Part shown: piece by piece, positions 15,198 through 23,983 of the stretch | Layout of the letters: each line of letters begins with the position of its first letter | Position numbering within the stretch: the first letter of the stretch is position 1 | Assembly (NCBI GenBank): GCA_035562735.1 | Contig: DATMWB010000003.1 | Location: 1 to 64,000, forward strand | DNA: 64,000 nucleotides | DNA from: UBA12158 sp035562735 | GTDB lineage: Bacteria; Patescibacteriota; Microgenomatia; UBA12405 | Direction: 5' to 3' | Made by a program: the position numbers and the translations under genes | Notes under the pieces: generated by a model | Seen by the model: the letters and a program-made list of their open reading frames with translations, nothing else | What the model was told of the DNA's origin: nothing | Databases searched by the model: none

Positions 15198-16066
15198 AAA
15201 GAAAATTCGGAATTCTAAGTATTTTATTTCTCCTATTCTCTTTAATTGGAGCGGTTTTTTTGGTCAGCAATGAACAAGATTTACGAAACAAGGCGACTCA
15301 TTATGGAAGTTGTAATGGAGTTGGACAATTATCATGTACCACTCTAAGCGGTACAAAAGGTGGTTACAATTGTTCAGGTTATAAGAGTTGTCATCAACCA
15401 GGTGGATATGATGCATGCGATCCAATTCCCGGATCTAATCAGTGTATCTATACTGTGAATGGTGTAAAGTGTTTGGCCCCTTGTCCTGGCGTAATGCCGA
15501 GTGGTTATATGAGATGTCATTGTAGTAATGGTGTTTGGACTATTGGACAAGGTTCAAGTTGTGATGGTCTTTGTGCTTGTACAAACAATGTCTGTGTTGA
15601 CTGTACTCCAACTCCAAAACCACCCACTAACCCACCCTCATCTCCCACTCCTACTCCTACAAAAACTCTGACTCCTACACCCACACCCACTAAAATCCTA
15701 ACTCCCACCCCAACTCCAACTGGTACATTAACTCCTACACCCACTCCAACAAATACTCCCACCCCAACTCCAACTCCAACGGATTCTCCAACACCCACTC
15801 CAACACCTACGAATACACCAACGAATGCCCCAACCAACACTCCAGCACCTACTAATTCACCTACTGCAACTTCTACTCCAACAACCACTCCCACGGATGT
15901 TCCTACAGACGCCCCCACAAACACAATAGCCCCAACTCAAGCAATTGCCGAAGGTCCCACCCCAACTCGTATAGTCTTACCTCAATCCGGTGTCGAATTC
16001 CCATCACAAATGTTGACTATTTTTGGCGGAATCATCATCTTAATGGGATTTTTGATATTATTGTAA
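15194..16066 (+). CDS. Cys-rich secreted protein with Thr-Pro stalk and LPQSG motif
   Basis: A 290-residue protein. A signal/membrane segment (about residues 5-25) is followed by a Cys-rich domain of about 115 residues with some 16 Cys, which is probably disulfide-bonded. A Thr-Pro repeat stalk of about 100 residues then leads to VLPQSGVEF and a C-terminal hydrophobic helix. LPQSG followed by a hydrophobic stretch resembles an LPxTG sortase signal, but no basic tail follows the helix. The protein is probably displayed on the cell surface. Its function is unknown. Confidence 0.65.
   Translation: MKRKFGILSILFLLFSLIGAVFLVSNEQDLRNKATHYGSCNGVGQLSCTTLSGTKGGYNCSGYKSCHQPGGYDACDPIPGSNQCIYTVNGVKCLAPCPGVMPSGYMRCHCSNGVWTIGQGSSCDGLCACTNNVCVDCTPTPKPPTNPPSSPTPTPTKTLTPTPTPTKILTPTPTPTGTLTPTPTPTNTPTPTPTPTDSPTPTPTPTNTPTNAPTNTPAPTNSPTATSTPTTTPTDVPTDAPTNTIAPTQAIAEGPTPTRIVLPQSGVEFPSQMLTIFGGIIILMGFLILL
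15611..15930 (+). repeat. Low-complexity Thr-Pro codon repeat
   Basis: Imperfect repeats of ACTCC and CCAAC units encode the Thr-Pro stalk of the surface protein. The repeat creates a long antisense ORF rich in Val-Gly, which is an artefact. Copy number is likely to vary between strains by slippage. Confidence 0.85.
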
Positions 16067-16067
16067 T

Positions 16068-16973
16068 GTGTTAGCAATAATTGAAGCTCTTCGTCCAAAT
16101 CAATGGATAAAAAACCTTAGTCTCTTTGCCGCAGTAATTCTTACTGGTCAACTTTTTAATCCAGTTTCATTTTTTGCTAGTCTTTGGGCTTTTATATCGT
16201 TTTGTTTCTTGTCGTCATCTTCTTATTTGATAAACGATTTACTAGATATTGAAAAAGATCGACTCCATCCAGTTAAAAAAAATCGCCCCTTAGCCAGGGG
16301 TGATGTTTCAAAACAGCAAGCTATATCAATTTCTATATCTTTGGCTATTCTTGGTCTCTTTGTTGCCTATTCCATAAGTTCCACCTTTTTTATTGTGGCC
16401 ATAATTTTTATTTTAATGCAATATTCGTACTCCTTTCTTATAAAAAAGAAAGCCCTGCTTGACATCATTGGTATTGCCTTTTTCTTTATTCTTAGAACCT
16501 ATGCTGGAGAAGTAGCTACAGGTTATCATTTACCGGTATGGATTATGCTGGCGGTGATTTTTCTAGCCCTCTTTATTGCCAGTGGTAAAAGAAGAAGTGA
16601 ACTATACCATACGGGAAAAATTACTAGAAAAGCCCTAGAGGGTTACAACAAAAGTTTACTAAGCTTTTACACAACAATCTTTGCTGTTTGTACCCTAATT
16701 AGTTATGCCATGTTTACTTTTTTGGCTGAACCAGTAAAGTTTGAAGGTATTATTCACCAATTTTTACTCAACAACTATCCATCGGCTCTCGACAGAAAAT
16801 GGTGGATGGTGACTTTAATGCCAGTCATTTTTGGAATAATGCGCTATGGTCAAATAATCTTTGAAATGCAAGAAGGCGAACGCCCTGAAAGAGTTATAGC
16901 TACTGATATTCCCTTACTTGGCGCCGTGATTGTTTGGGGATTGATGATGATTACAATCATGTATGTCCTTTAG
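16068..16973 (+). CDS. Decaprenyl-phosphate phosphoribosyltransferase-like UbiA enzyme
   Basis: A 301-residue UbiA-superfamily membrane enzyme with about nine helices. The first Asp motif is NDLLDIEKDRLHP. The loop ASGKRRSELYHTG, the following KALEGYNKSLLSFYTT and WWMVTLMPVIFGIMRYG correspond to mycobacterial DPPR synthase (Rv3806c), which transfers phosphoribose from PRPP to a polyprenyl phosphate. It starts with GTG 1 bp after the previous stop and overlaps the next GT-C gene by 11 bp. It heads a locus that also has a PAP2 phosphatase and an epimerase. Confidence 0.82.
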   Translation: MLAIIEALRPNQWIKNLSLFAAVILTGQLFNPVSFFASLWAFISFCFLSSSSYLINDLLDIEKDRLHPVKKNRPLARGDVSKQQAISISISLAILGLFVAYSISSTFFIVAIIFILMQYSYSFLIKKKALLDIIGIAFFFILRTYAGEVATGYHLPVWIMLAVIFLALFIASGKRRSELYHTGKITRKALEGYNKSLLSFYTTIFAVCTLISYAMFTFLAEPVKFEGIIHQFLLNNYPSALDRKWWMVTLMPVIFGIMRYGQIIFEMQEGERPERVIATDIPLLGAVIVWGLMMITIMYVL

Positions 16974-18408
16974 ATATAAAGTTATCTTGCTTATTTTATT
17001 GGCCTCCATCACCAGATTTGTTGGCTTGGATTGGGGACAGGGTAACTATTTCCATCCCGATGAAAACAACATGGCCACAGCAATAACAAAGTTAAACCCC
17101 AATAATTTAAATCCAGAATTTTTTGCTTATGGCCAGTTTCCTCTATATCTCGGCTTTTTCACTCTAAAAACACTTGGTGTTGACAATAACTTTCCCAATT
17201 CAATATTAATTCTTAGGTTTTACTCTGCAATATTTTCACTTCTATCACTCTATTTTTTTTATAAAATATATCCCAATTTAATCTTTATTCTACTTTTAAT
17301 TTTTTCACCTAGCCTAATTCAATTGGCTCATTTTGGTACCACTGAAAGTCTACTTATACTAACCTTTGCCACAAATCTTTATATCGCAAAATTAATAATC
17401 AAAAACCCTAGTATCAAACTATTTTTTTTAGCCTCACTTTGTACTGGAATTGCAATTTCCACAAAAATTTCAGGTGCCATCTTCATTCTTCCCATTGTAT
17501 TTTCCGCCATCATTTCTCGGTCCTGGTATTTGATACCTTATGGAACATTGACCTTGGTATTATCCCTTCTCTTGTCTCCCTACAATCTCATTGCCTTTTC
17601 CGACTTTCTTTCAGCTTTAAAATATGAAACCTCTGTAGCGACAGGCACCCTGCCAGTTTTTTATACCGCCCAATTTCGCAATTCGATTCCCTATGTATTT
17701 CAGATAAAAAATATATTTCCCTACATTAGTGGTTGGCCAGTATTTATATTTGGCTTATTATCCATATATTTTATTAAAATTAAAAATAAAAAATATGTAT
17801 TTGTAGTTTTATTGTCATGCTTCATTTACTTTCTATATTTCGGCCAACTTTATGTTAAGTGGACTCGTTTTATGTCCCCACTTTTTTTTGTCTTCCCACT
17901 TCTGGCCACTCTTTTTTTAGTAAGATTTCCCAAGTGGACAATTTTATCCATCCTCCCTGGTGTTATGTTCTTTCTCCAGTATCTTTTTATTGACACGAGG
18001 GTGACGGCTTCAAAATATTTGATAGAAACTATTCCCAAAGGTTCAAACGTCTTATCTGAATCGGGAAATGTTGCCAACATACCTGTATTGCCAAATAACT
18101 TAAAAGTAAACAATTATGACTTTTATGAATACAACCCCACCACTTTGGCAGAAGCCTTGCTTGAGAGTGAATACATCGTTGTTCCTTCACGCCGAGTTTT
18201 TAAAAACTATAGTTTCAACTACTATCAGAATCTTTTCAGTGGTAACTTGGGTTTTGAAGAAATAAAGACAATTACTCCCATATCCGATTTTCTATTAAAT
18301 CCTGAAAATGCCGAAGAAACTTGGTCAGTTTTTGATCGACCAACAATCAGAATCTATAAAAAAAATAATCAACTTTCTTTTCACCAATATAAAAGCCTTC
18401 TTGAATAA
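16963..18408 (+). CDS. GT-C family membrane glycosyltransferase
   Basis: A 481-residue polytopic membrane protein with about ten helices and a C-terminal extracytoplasmic domain. The first external loop carries HPDE (residues 31-34), the acidic motif of GT-C enzymes that use lipid-linked sugar donors (ArnT/PMT-like). The C-terminal NYYQNLFSGNLGF is shared with the next gene, so the two are paralogues. It overlaps the UbiA-like gene by 11 bp and directly abuts the next gene. Acceptor and sugar are unknown. Confidence 0.75.
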   Translation: MSFRYKVILLILLASITRFVGLDWGQGNYFHPDENNMATAITKLNPNNLNPEFFAYGQFPLYLGFFTLKTLGVDNNFPNSILILRFYSAIFSLLSLYFFYKIYPNLIFILLLIFSPSLIQLAHFGTTESLLILTFATNLYIAKLIIKNPSIKLFFLASLCTGIAISTKISGAIFILPIVFSAIISRSWYLIPYGTLTLVLSLLLSPYNLIAFSDFLSALKYETSVATGTLPVFYTAQFRNSIPYVFQIKNIFPYISGWPVFIFGLLSIYFIKIKNKKYVFVVLLSCFIYFLYFGQLYVKWTRFMSPLFFVFPLLATLFLVRFPKWTILSILPGVMFFLQYLFIDTRVTASKYLIETIPKGSNVLSESGNVANIPVLPNNLKVNNYDFYEYNPTTLAEALLESEYIVVPSRRVFKNYSFNYYQNLFSGNLGFEEIKTITPISDFLLNPENAEETWSVFDRPTIRIYKKNNQLSFHQYKSLLE

Positions 18409-20175
18409 ATGAAATTAGATATAAAGCAAAAAATAAAATCCCATCTTCTATTATTTATTATTGTTGCACTGGCTTTTTTCTTCCGCATTTACGGTCTAAA
18501 TTGGGACCAATATTACCACCTTCATCCCGATGAAAGGCAAATCACTATTGTTACAACCAACATAAAATTTCCCCAAAATATCAGTATCTCAGAAATATTT
18601 TCACCTGATTCTCCCCTCAATCCAAAATTCTTTGCCTACGGTTCTTTTCCAATTTACCTACTTAAATTCTTAGGATATCTTTTTTCATTTATTGATAGTG
18701 ACTTTTCCTCATATGAAAAGATTAATTTACTAGGTAGATTAATGTCAGCGATATTTGATTCGTTGACCGTGCTTTTGATTTACTTAATAAGTAAACAACT
18801 CTTTTTTTCAAAAAAAATCTCCATACTAGCATCTTCGGTCTACGCGTTCTCCGTCTTTCCGGTTCAATTGTCACATTTCTATGCCGTCGATACCCTCCTT
18901 ACATTTTTTATTTGTCTAACCCTTTATCGAATACTCTTGTTTTATCGATATCCAAGTTTTAAAAATGCCATAATTATTGGCTTATGTTTTGGGTTATCTC
19001 TTGCCACAAAAATAAGTGCCACCATACTGATAGTTTCCTTCACCCTATGTCTTTTTGTGGAATTTCTTCTCTCTTTAAAAAGAGACATTCTCTACCAAAA
19101 ATCTAGTAGATTTAAAAAAATCATCTCCTATTTTTTGGCCATATTTAATCCCAAAGTTATAGCCAAAAACAAAGGATTTAGAGTCCAAAAAACTATCTTT
19201 TATTTTCTTTCTACTGCAATTGCAACTTTTGTTTTCTTTGTTGTCTTTGAACCCTTTGCCCTTCTTGATTTTTCTACATTCTGGAGACAAATCAACGAAC
19301 AGAGTCTCATGACCAAGGATGCCTTTGTCTTTCCATATACACTCCAATATGTCGGTACCTTACCTTATTTGTACCCTTTAAAAAATATTTTTTTGTGGGG
19401 CTTAGGACCTCCTTTTGCCATTCTATCTTTAATTGGAATATATTTGGTATTTAAAAAACTATTAAAAGGCTTATTTTCTCCAGGAAATGAATTATCCGAG
19501 GGTACTCAGCTAATCGTCTATTCATTTTTCATCGCCTATTTTTTTGTTGTTGGTCAGTTTGATGTCAAATTTATGAGATATTGTTTGCCAATATATCCCA
19601 TACTAAGTATTTTTGCCGCTTACGTACTCTCTTTATCATCCAATAAAATAAAAATATTATTTTACGCTCTAAATTTCATATGGTTATTTTCATTTTTGAA
19701 TATTTATCGCTTTCCCAACACTCGTGTATCAGCTACAAAATGGATTCAACAAAATGTCCCCGCGGGAAGTACGATTTTACGTGAGCATTGGGACGATGGA
19801 ATTCCTCTTGGTTATAACCAAGAGTACAACTTACAGGAATTAACTCTTTATGACACAGACCTTGACCCAAGAAAGTGGTCCAGAATCAATTGGCAACTAA
19901 AAAATGGGGACTATCTTGTTCTCGCCAGCAATCGCCTATATACCCCACTTCAAAAACTGACCAATTGTCAAGATTTACCGGTAGATAAATGTTATTTAAT
20001 CACCTCAAAATACTATCAAGACTTGTTTTCAGGTAAGCTCGGTTACACAAAAGTTGCCGAATTTACAAGTTATCCTAGATTCTTTGCTATTCCCTTTATT
20101 GATGACCAGGCTGATGAGTCATTTACTGTTTACGACCATCCAAAGGTTATAATATTCAAGAATAATAGTTTTTAA
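18409..20175 (+). CDS. GT-C family membrane glycosyltransferase, paralogue
   Basis: A 588-residue polytopic membrane protein. The first loop has HPDERQ (residues 39-44), the expected GT-C acidic motif. The C-terminal domain contains KYYQDLFSGKLGY, the same element as in the preceding gene. It starts at the base after the preceding stop codon. It probably transfers a sugar from a polyprenyl-phosphate donor to a surface glycan or protein on the outer face of the membrane. The donor may be the product of the UbiA-PAP2-epimerase genes around it. Confidence 0.75.
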   Translation: MKLDIKQKIKSHLLLFIIVALAFFFRIYGLNWDQYYHLHPDERQITIVTTNIKFPQNISISEIFSPDSPLNPKFFAYGSFPIYLLKFLGYLFSFIDSDFSSYEKINLLGRLMSAIFDSLTVLLIYLISKQLFFSKKISILASSVYAFSVFPVQLSHFYAVDTLLTFFICLTLYRILLFYRYPSFKNAIIIGLCFGLSLATKISATILIVSFTLCLFVEFLLSLKRDILYQKSSRFKKIISYFLAIFNPKVIAKNKGFRVQKTIFYFLSTAIATFVFFVVFEPFALLDFSTFWRQINEQSLMTKDAFVFPYTLQYVGTLPYLYPLKNIFLWGLGPPFAILSLIGIYLVFKKLLKGLFSPGNELSEGTQLIVYSFFIAYFFVVGQFDVKFMRYCLPIYPILSIFAAYVLSLSSNKIKILFYALNFIWLFSFLNIYRFPNTRVSATKWIQQNVPAGSTILREHWDDGIPLGYNQEYNLQELTLYDTDLDPRKWSRINWQLKNGDYLVLASNRLYTPLQKLTNCQDLPVDKCYLITSKYYQDLFSGKLGYTKVAEFTSYPRFFAIPFIDDQADESFTVYDHPKVIIFKNNSF

Positions 20176-20187
20176 AAAATAAAATTA

Positions 20188-21243
20188 ATGAAAAAAAGTA
20201 CTCCAAAAACAATTTTTATCACCGGTGGATCTGGTTTTTTAGGTATCAATATGGTTCGCCTTCTGCTCCAAAAAAAACAGAAAGTTATCAACTATGATAT
20301 TGCCGAATTTTCTTACCCTGAAAAGTCAAAAATAAAAAGCTATTTAGCCGATATTAGAGATAAAAAAACCTTAACTACTGCCATGAAGGGTTCCGATGTT
20401 GTTCTTCATTTTGCCGCCGCCCTACCTCTATATTCAGAAGAAGACATTTTTTCCACCGAAGTGCAAGGTACCCAAAATGTTTTTGAGGCAGCCCAAAAAA
20501 ACAAGATAAATAAAGTAATCTATATTTCTTCTACTGCAGTCTATGGCGTTCCCGACCACCATCCACTTTTTGAGACAGATAAGTTAGTAGGTGTTGGTCC
20601 CTATGGTAAAGCCAAAATTCAAGCCGAAGCGATATGTCGTAAATTTAGGGAAAAGGGAATGTGTGTTCCAATTCTTCGACCAAAATCCTTTGTAGGTCCT
20701 GAGAGGTTGGGTGTCTTTGCCTTATTTTATGATTGGGCAAAAGATGGAAAAAATTTTCCTCTTTTAGGAGACGGAAAGAATCGATATCAACTTCTTGCAG
20801 TTTCTGATATTTGCCAAGCAATTTGGTTGGCTATGACTAGTAAATCAGCAAAAGTAAATGACGTTTTTAACATAGGGGCCAAAAGATATAAAACAATGAA
20901 GGAAGATTATCAAGCAGTCCTTGACCACGCCGGTTACAACAAAAAAATAATTTGTATACCCTCTGCCCCAGCAATTTTTTTGTTAAAAATTCTTGAAAAG
21001 TTACATTTATCACCCTTATACGCCTGGGTATATGAAACTGCTGCCAAAGATTCCTATGTCTCAGTTAAAAAAGCTGAAACCATTTTAAAGTTTAAACCAA
21101 AATATTCCAATCAAGAGGCTCTCATTGAAAATTACCAATGGTATATTAATCACCAAAGTGAGTTTCAAAATCAAACGGGTATCTCTCATCGAGTTCCCTG
21201 GAGTCAAGGGGTTTTTAAACTGGTCAAGATACTCTTTAGTTAG
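20188..21243 (+). CDS. NAD-dependent epimerase/dehydratase
   Basis: A 351-residue extended SDR. The N-terminal dinucleotide motif is TGGSGFLG, the active-site Ser-Ser-Thr is in VIYISSTAVYG and the catalytic Tyr-x3-Lys is YGKAK. It likely changes a sugar nucleotide, or a lipid-linked sugar, by 4- or 2-epimerisation or dehydration. The place between GT-C genes and a PAP2 phosphatase suggests it supplies or modifies the sugar of this locus. It is not of the DprE2 (short SDR) type used in mycobacterial arabinose synthesis. Confidence 0.82.
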   Translation: MKKSTPKTIFITGGSGFLGINMVRLLLQKKQKVINYDIAEFSYPEKSKIKSYLADIRDKKTLTTAMKGSDVVLHFAAALPLYSEEDIFSTEVQGTQNVFEAAQKNKINKVIYISSTAVYGVPDHHPLFETDKLVGVGPYGKAKIQAEAICRKFREKGMCVPILRPKSFVGPERLGVFALFYDWAKDGKNFPLLGDGKNRYQLLAVSDICQAIWLAMTSKSAKVNDVFNIGAKRYKTMKEDYQAVLDHAGYNKKIICIPSAPAIFLLKILEKLHLSPLYAWVYETAAKDSYVSVKKAETILKFKPKYSNQEALIENYQWYINHQSEFQNQTGISHRVPWSQGVFKLVKILFS

Positions 21244-21266
21244 TCTATAATCTATTCTTACACCAT

Positions 21267-21845
21267 ATGAATGCTGATATAAAAAACAACATCCTTTTCT
21301 GGCAACCATCAACAGATTGGTTTAAAAAAGTTTCAAAAGTAAAACATGGCCACAAATTTCTTGTCTTTATCAACTATATTATTTGGTTTTTTTTGTTTTA
21401 CATATCTTTTATTTTGATCAGAGGAAACACTAATTTGTTTTGGCAATTATTTGTTGCCACAGTTATCGGAGAAGTTATCGAAAAGGTCTTAAAGGTAAAA
21501 TCATTTTGGAAACGACCAATGTATCTAAACAACAACACCATCCCCAATGGCCTTTTAAAAACTTGGTATCAAAACGGTAGTTTTCCCTCAGGTCATACCA
21601 TAAAAGCTATTTTTTTCTTAATCTTTATTCTCCAAAACCCTGGTCTTGTAAATCCAGCCTTTTTTATAACTGTCGTATCTCCCTTACTTCTTATTAGGAT
21701 TTTTTTGGGTCTACACTATCCAATTGATATACTTGGTGGAAGTGTTTTTGGTTTAATCATTGGTTTAACAGTAGGTCAAATTCAATTTCCAAATTTTCTT
21801 ATAGAATTTATTAAACCAATTTTTAACCTTGTTTTTAATTTATAA
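21267..21845 (+). CDS. PAP2 family membrane phosphatase
   Basis: A 192-residue membrane protein with the three PAP2 motifs: KSFWKRPMY (motif 1), PSGHT (motif 2) and the Arg-x5-His-Tyr-Pro-x-Asp of RIFLGLHYPIDILGG (motif 3). It should remove phosphate from a lipid pyrophosphate or a lipid-linked sugar phosphate. In mycobacteria a PAP2 protein (Rv3807c) sits next to DPPR synthase and is linked to dephosphorylating its product, so the same role is plausible here. TATAAT at 21246-21251 gives it its own promoter with an 8-nt leader. Confidence 0.85.
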   Translation: MNADIKNNILFWQPSTDWFKKVSKVKHGHKFLVFINYIIWFFLFYISFILIRGNTNLFWQLFVATVIGEVIEKVLKVKSFWKRPMYLNNNTIPNGLLKTWYQNGSFPSGHTIKAIFFLIFILQNPGLVNPAFFITVVSPLLLIRIFLGLHYPIDILGGSVFGLIIGLTVGQIQFPNFLIEFIKPIFNLVFNL

Positions 21846-21848
21846 AAT

Positions 21849-23870
21849 ATGTTAGCTGACTTTAAATACATATTCATTTGGTGGTCTAGTATTTTCTTTT
21901 TATCAATCCTATCACTACCATTAATTTTCCTACTTTTTCAAAGATTTTGGGACAAAGGTTATATTTTTGCCAAGACAGTATCCCTATTTTTTATAAGCTA
22001 CTTACTACTATTTTTTGGAATTTTACATCTTTTACCTTTTACCTTAACCAGTATCTACATAATTGTTTTTCTTTTGTTGTCTGCCGACCTTTATGTAATT
22101 TTAAAAAACAGAAAATTTTATAAAAAAATTTTTTTTGAACACTGGAAAATATTTCTTTTTGAAGAAATATTATTTTTTCTTATCCTTCTAGCTTGGTCCT
22201 ATATTCGTGGTTTTGCCCCTGACATTGAAGGCTTAGAGAAATTTATGGATTGGGGCTTTGTTAATTCCATTGTAAAGAGTCGGTATTTCCCTCCAGCCGA
22301 TATGTGGTATGCCGGAGAATCAATTAATTACTATTACTTTGGACATCTTGTTTTTGCTTTTTTAACAAAATTTTCAGGTATCACTTCAGCCATTACATAT
22401 AACCTTTCAATTGCCACAATCTGTGCCCTCACCTTTGTTTCTAGCTTTTCCCTGACCTCAAATTTAATTTACTCTTCACTTAAAAAACCTGTTTTTAGAT
22501 TATTTTTTTGGGGAGGTATTCTCTCTGCTTTGCTATTGACCTTTGGCGGTAATCTTCATACTACTTACAAAATTGGAAAAAAAGTTCTAGTTGAAAATCA
22601 AACTATCTCTCAAGCTCTCTCCTCTTATTGGTACCCAGATGCGACCAGATTTATTGGACACGATCCAGATACCGACGACAAAACTATTCACGAATTTCCT
22701 ATTTATAGTTTTGTAGTTGCCGATCTCCATGGTCACTTAAACGATATTCCTCTTATTCTCTTTTTTATATCTTTTATTTTCATCGCTCTAACAACAAAAT
22801 CTTTTCTTTCAAAATATATTTTTATACCCATTGGCCTATTGTTGTCCATGGCCTATATGACCAACGCCTGGGATTTTGCTGTGTACGGTTTATTTTTTGG
22901 CGTCAGTTCTTTACTTATCACTAAAGATTTTTGGAAGACTATTATCTCTGGAGTCTTGTCGGTTTTTTCATGGTTTGTTTTTACGCTACCTTTTTCACTC
23001 AATTTTACCCCCATGGCTGAAGGAATAAAGTTCTCCGATACCACAACACCCTTTTATCAATTATTTATCTTGTATGGCGGTTTTTGGCTGATCTCTTTAC
23101 CTTTTATTTATTTCTTCTTTTTGACTCTACGAGAAAAAAAGAAAGATGTAAAAGCAACAGATTACTTTGTTGTCGCCCTTTTTGTAACCGCCACCATGTT
23201 GGTAATAATTCCAGAAATTATTTATATAAAAGACATTTATATCTCAGAATATCGTCGTGCCAACACCATGTTTAAATTGGTCTATCAGGCCTTCATTATG
23301 TATTCACTAATTTCCGGTTATGTTCTTATCCGTCTTCGTGAACATTTTCTTTTCCGATTTCTTTTTTCAATTATTTTCATAATCCATCTTTCCTTTTCCG
23401 TTTTTTCCGTAAGATCTTATTACAACTCTCTAAAGACTTATAGGGGACTTTGGGGTCTAGAATTTCTAGAGAAATTTTACCCTGACAATTTAAAAGCCAT
23501 AAATTGGTTAAATCAAAATGTCAGCGGACAACCAGTTATTGTTGAAGCAGCTGGGGATAGCTACACCACCTTTAATCAGGTTTCTATGGCAACTGGATTA
23601 CCCACAATCGAGGGTTGGTTGGTTCACGAATGGCTCTGGCGTGGTGGTTATGATGCCCCTGGCGCCCGCGCCGCTGAGGTTGAAAAAATTTACAATTCTA
23701 ATAATATTGACGAGATTGATTCTATTTTAAAAAAATATAACGTCAAATACATCTTTGTCGGTGATAAAGAATATGAAAAATTTCCTAATATAAACCATAG
23801 TTTCTTTTCAGACCTCGGCGCTAAAATTGTTTTTTCCTCAGGACGTACTGTTATCTACCAACTACCTTAA
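21849..23870 (+). CDS. DUF2298 (YYY) membrane protein, putative glycosyltransferase
   Basis: A 673-residue polytopic protein of the DUF2298 family. The diagnostic motif YYYFGHLVFAFLTKFSGI is near residue 165, after FMDWGFVNSI and PPADMWYAGESINYYY. Other matches are HEFPIYSFVVADLHGH and SYTTFNQVSMATGLPT in the extracytoplasmic C-terminal part. The family is related to GT-C glycosyltransferases but has no proven reaction. It follows the PAP2 gene by 3 bp and closes the membrane glycan locus. Confidence 0.85.
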   Translation: MLADFKYIFIWWSSIFFLSILSLPLIFLLFQRFWDKGYIFAKTVSLFFISYLLLFFGILHLLPFTLTSIYIIVFLLLSADLYVILKNRKFYKKIFFEHWKIFLFEEILFFLILLAWSYIRGFAPDIEGLEKFMDWGFVNSIVKSRYFPPADMWYAGESINYYYFGHLVFAFLTKFSGITSAITYNLSIATICALTFVSSFSLTSNLIYSSLKKPVFRLFFWGGILSALLLTFGGNLHTTYKIGKKVLVENQTISQALSSYWYPDATRFIGHDPDTDDKTIHEFPIYSFVVADLHGHLNDIPLILFFISFIFIALTTKSFLSKYIFIPIGLLLSMAYMTNAWDFAVYGLFFGVSSLLITKDFWKTIISGVLSVFSWFVFTLPFSLNFTPMAEGIKFSDTTTPFYQLFILYGGFWLISLPFIYFFFLTLREKKKDVKATDYFVVALFVTATMLVIIPEIIYIKDIYISEYRRANTMFKLVYQAFIMYSLISGYVLIRLREHFLFRFLFSIIFIIHLSFSVFSVRSYYNSLKTYRGLWGLEFLEKFYPDNLKAINWLNQNVSGQPVIVEAAGDSYTTFNQVSMATGLPTIEGWLVHEWLWRGGYDAPGARAAEVEKIYNSNNIDEIDSILKKYNVKYIFVGDKEYEKFPNINHSFFSDLGAKIVFSSGRTVIYQLP

Positions 23871-23879
23871 TAAAACAAA

Positions 23880-23917
23880 CGTCATTGCGATCCGCCTCTG
23901 GCGGAGAAGCAATCTCG
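23880..23917 (+). repeat. Palindromic repeat copy 1
   Basis: CGTCATTGCGA...GAAGCAATCTCG with a TCCGCC/GGCGGA hairpin in the middle. It lies between the DUF2298 gene and pcrA. The outer arms match the copies near 37453, 39442, 41480 and 60468. The rest of the 113-bp gap is A/T-rich and shows no clear -10 box. Confidence 0.8.
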
Positions 23918-23983
23918 TTGGAATTATCAACGTTCTACCTGTTGTTAAATACTAACTCGTAACAGATAATTGTTAATTGAATT

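Noticed and set aside
15517..15924. Long antisense ORF rich in Val and Gly
   Set aside because: It is the mirror of the Thr-Pro codon repeat on the plus strand; low complexity, no start signal and no family.
23881..23983. Promoter for pcrA
   Set aside because: The gap is A/T-rich and includes a repeat copy, but no -10 box at a convincing distance from the ATG was found.
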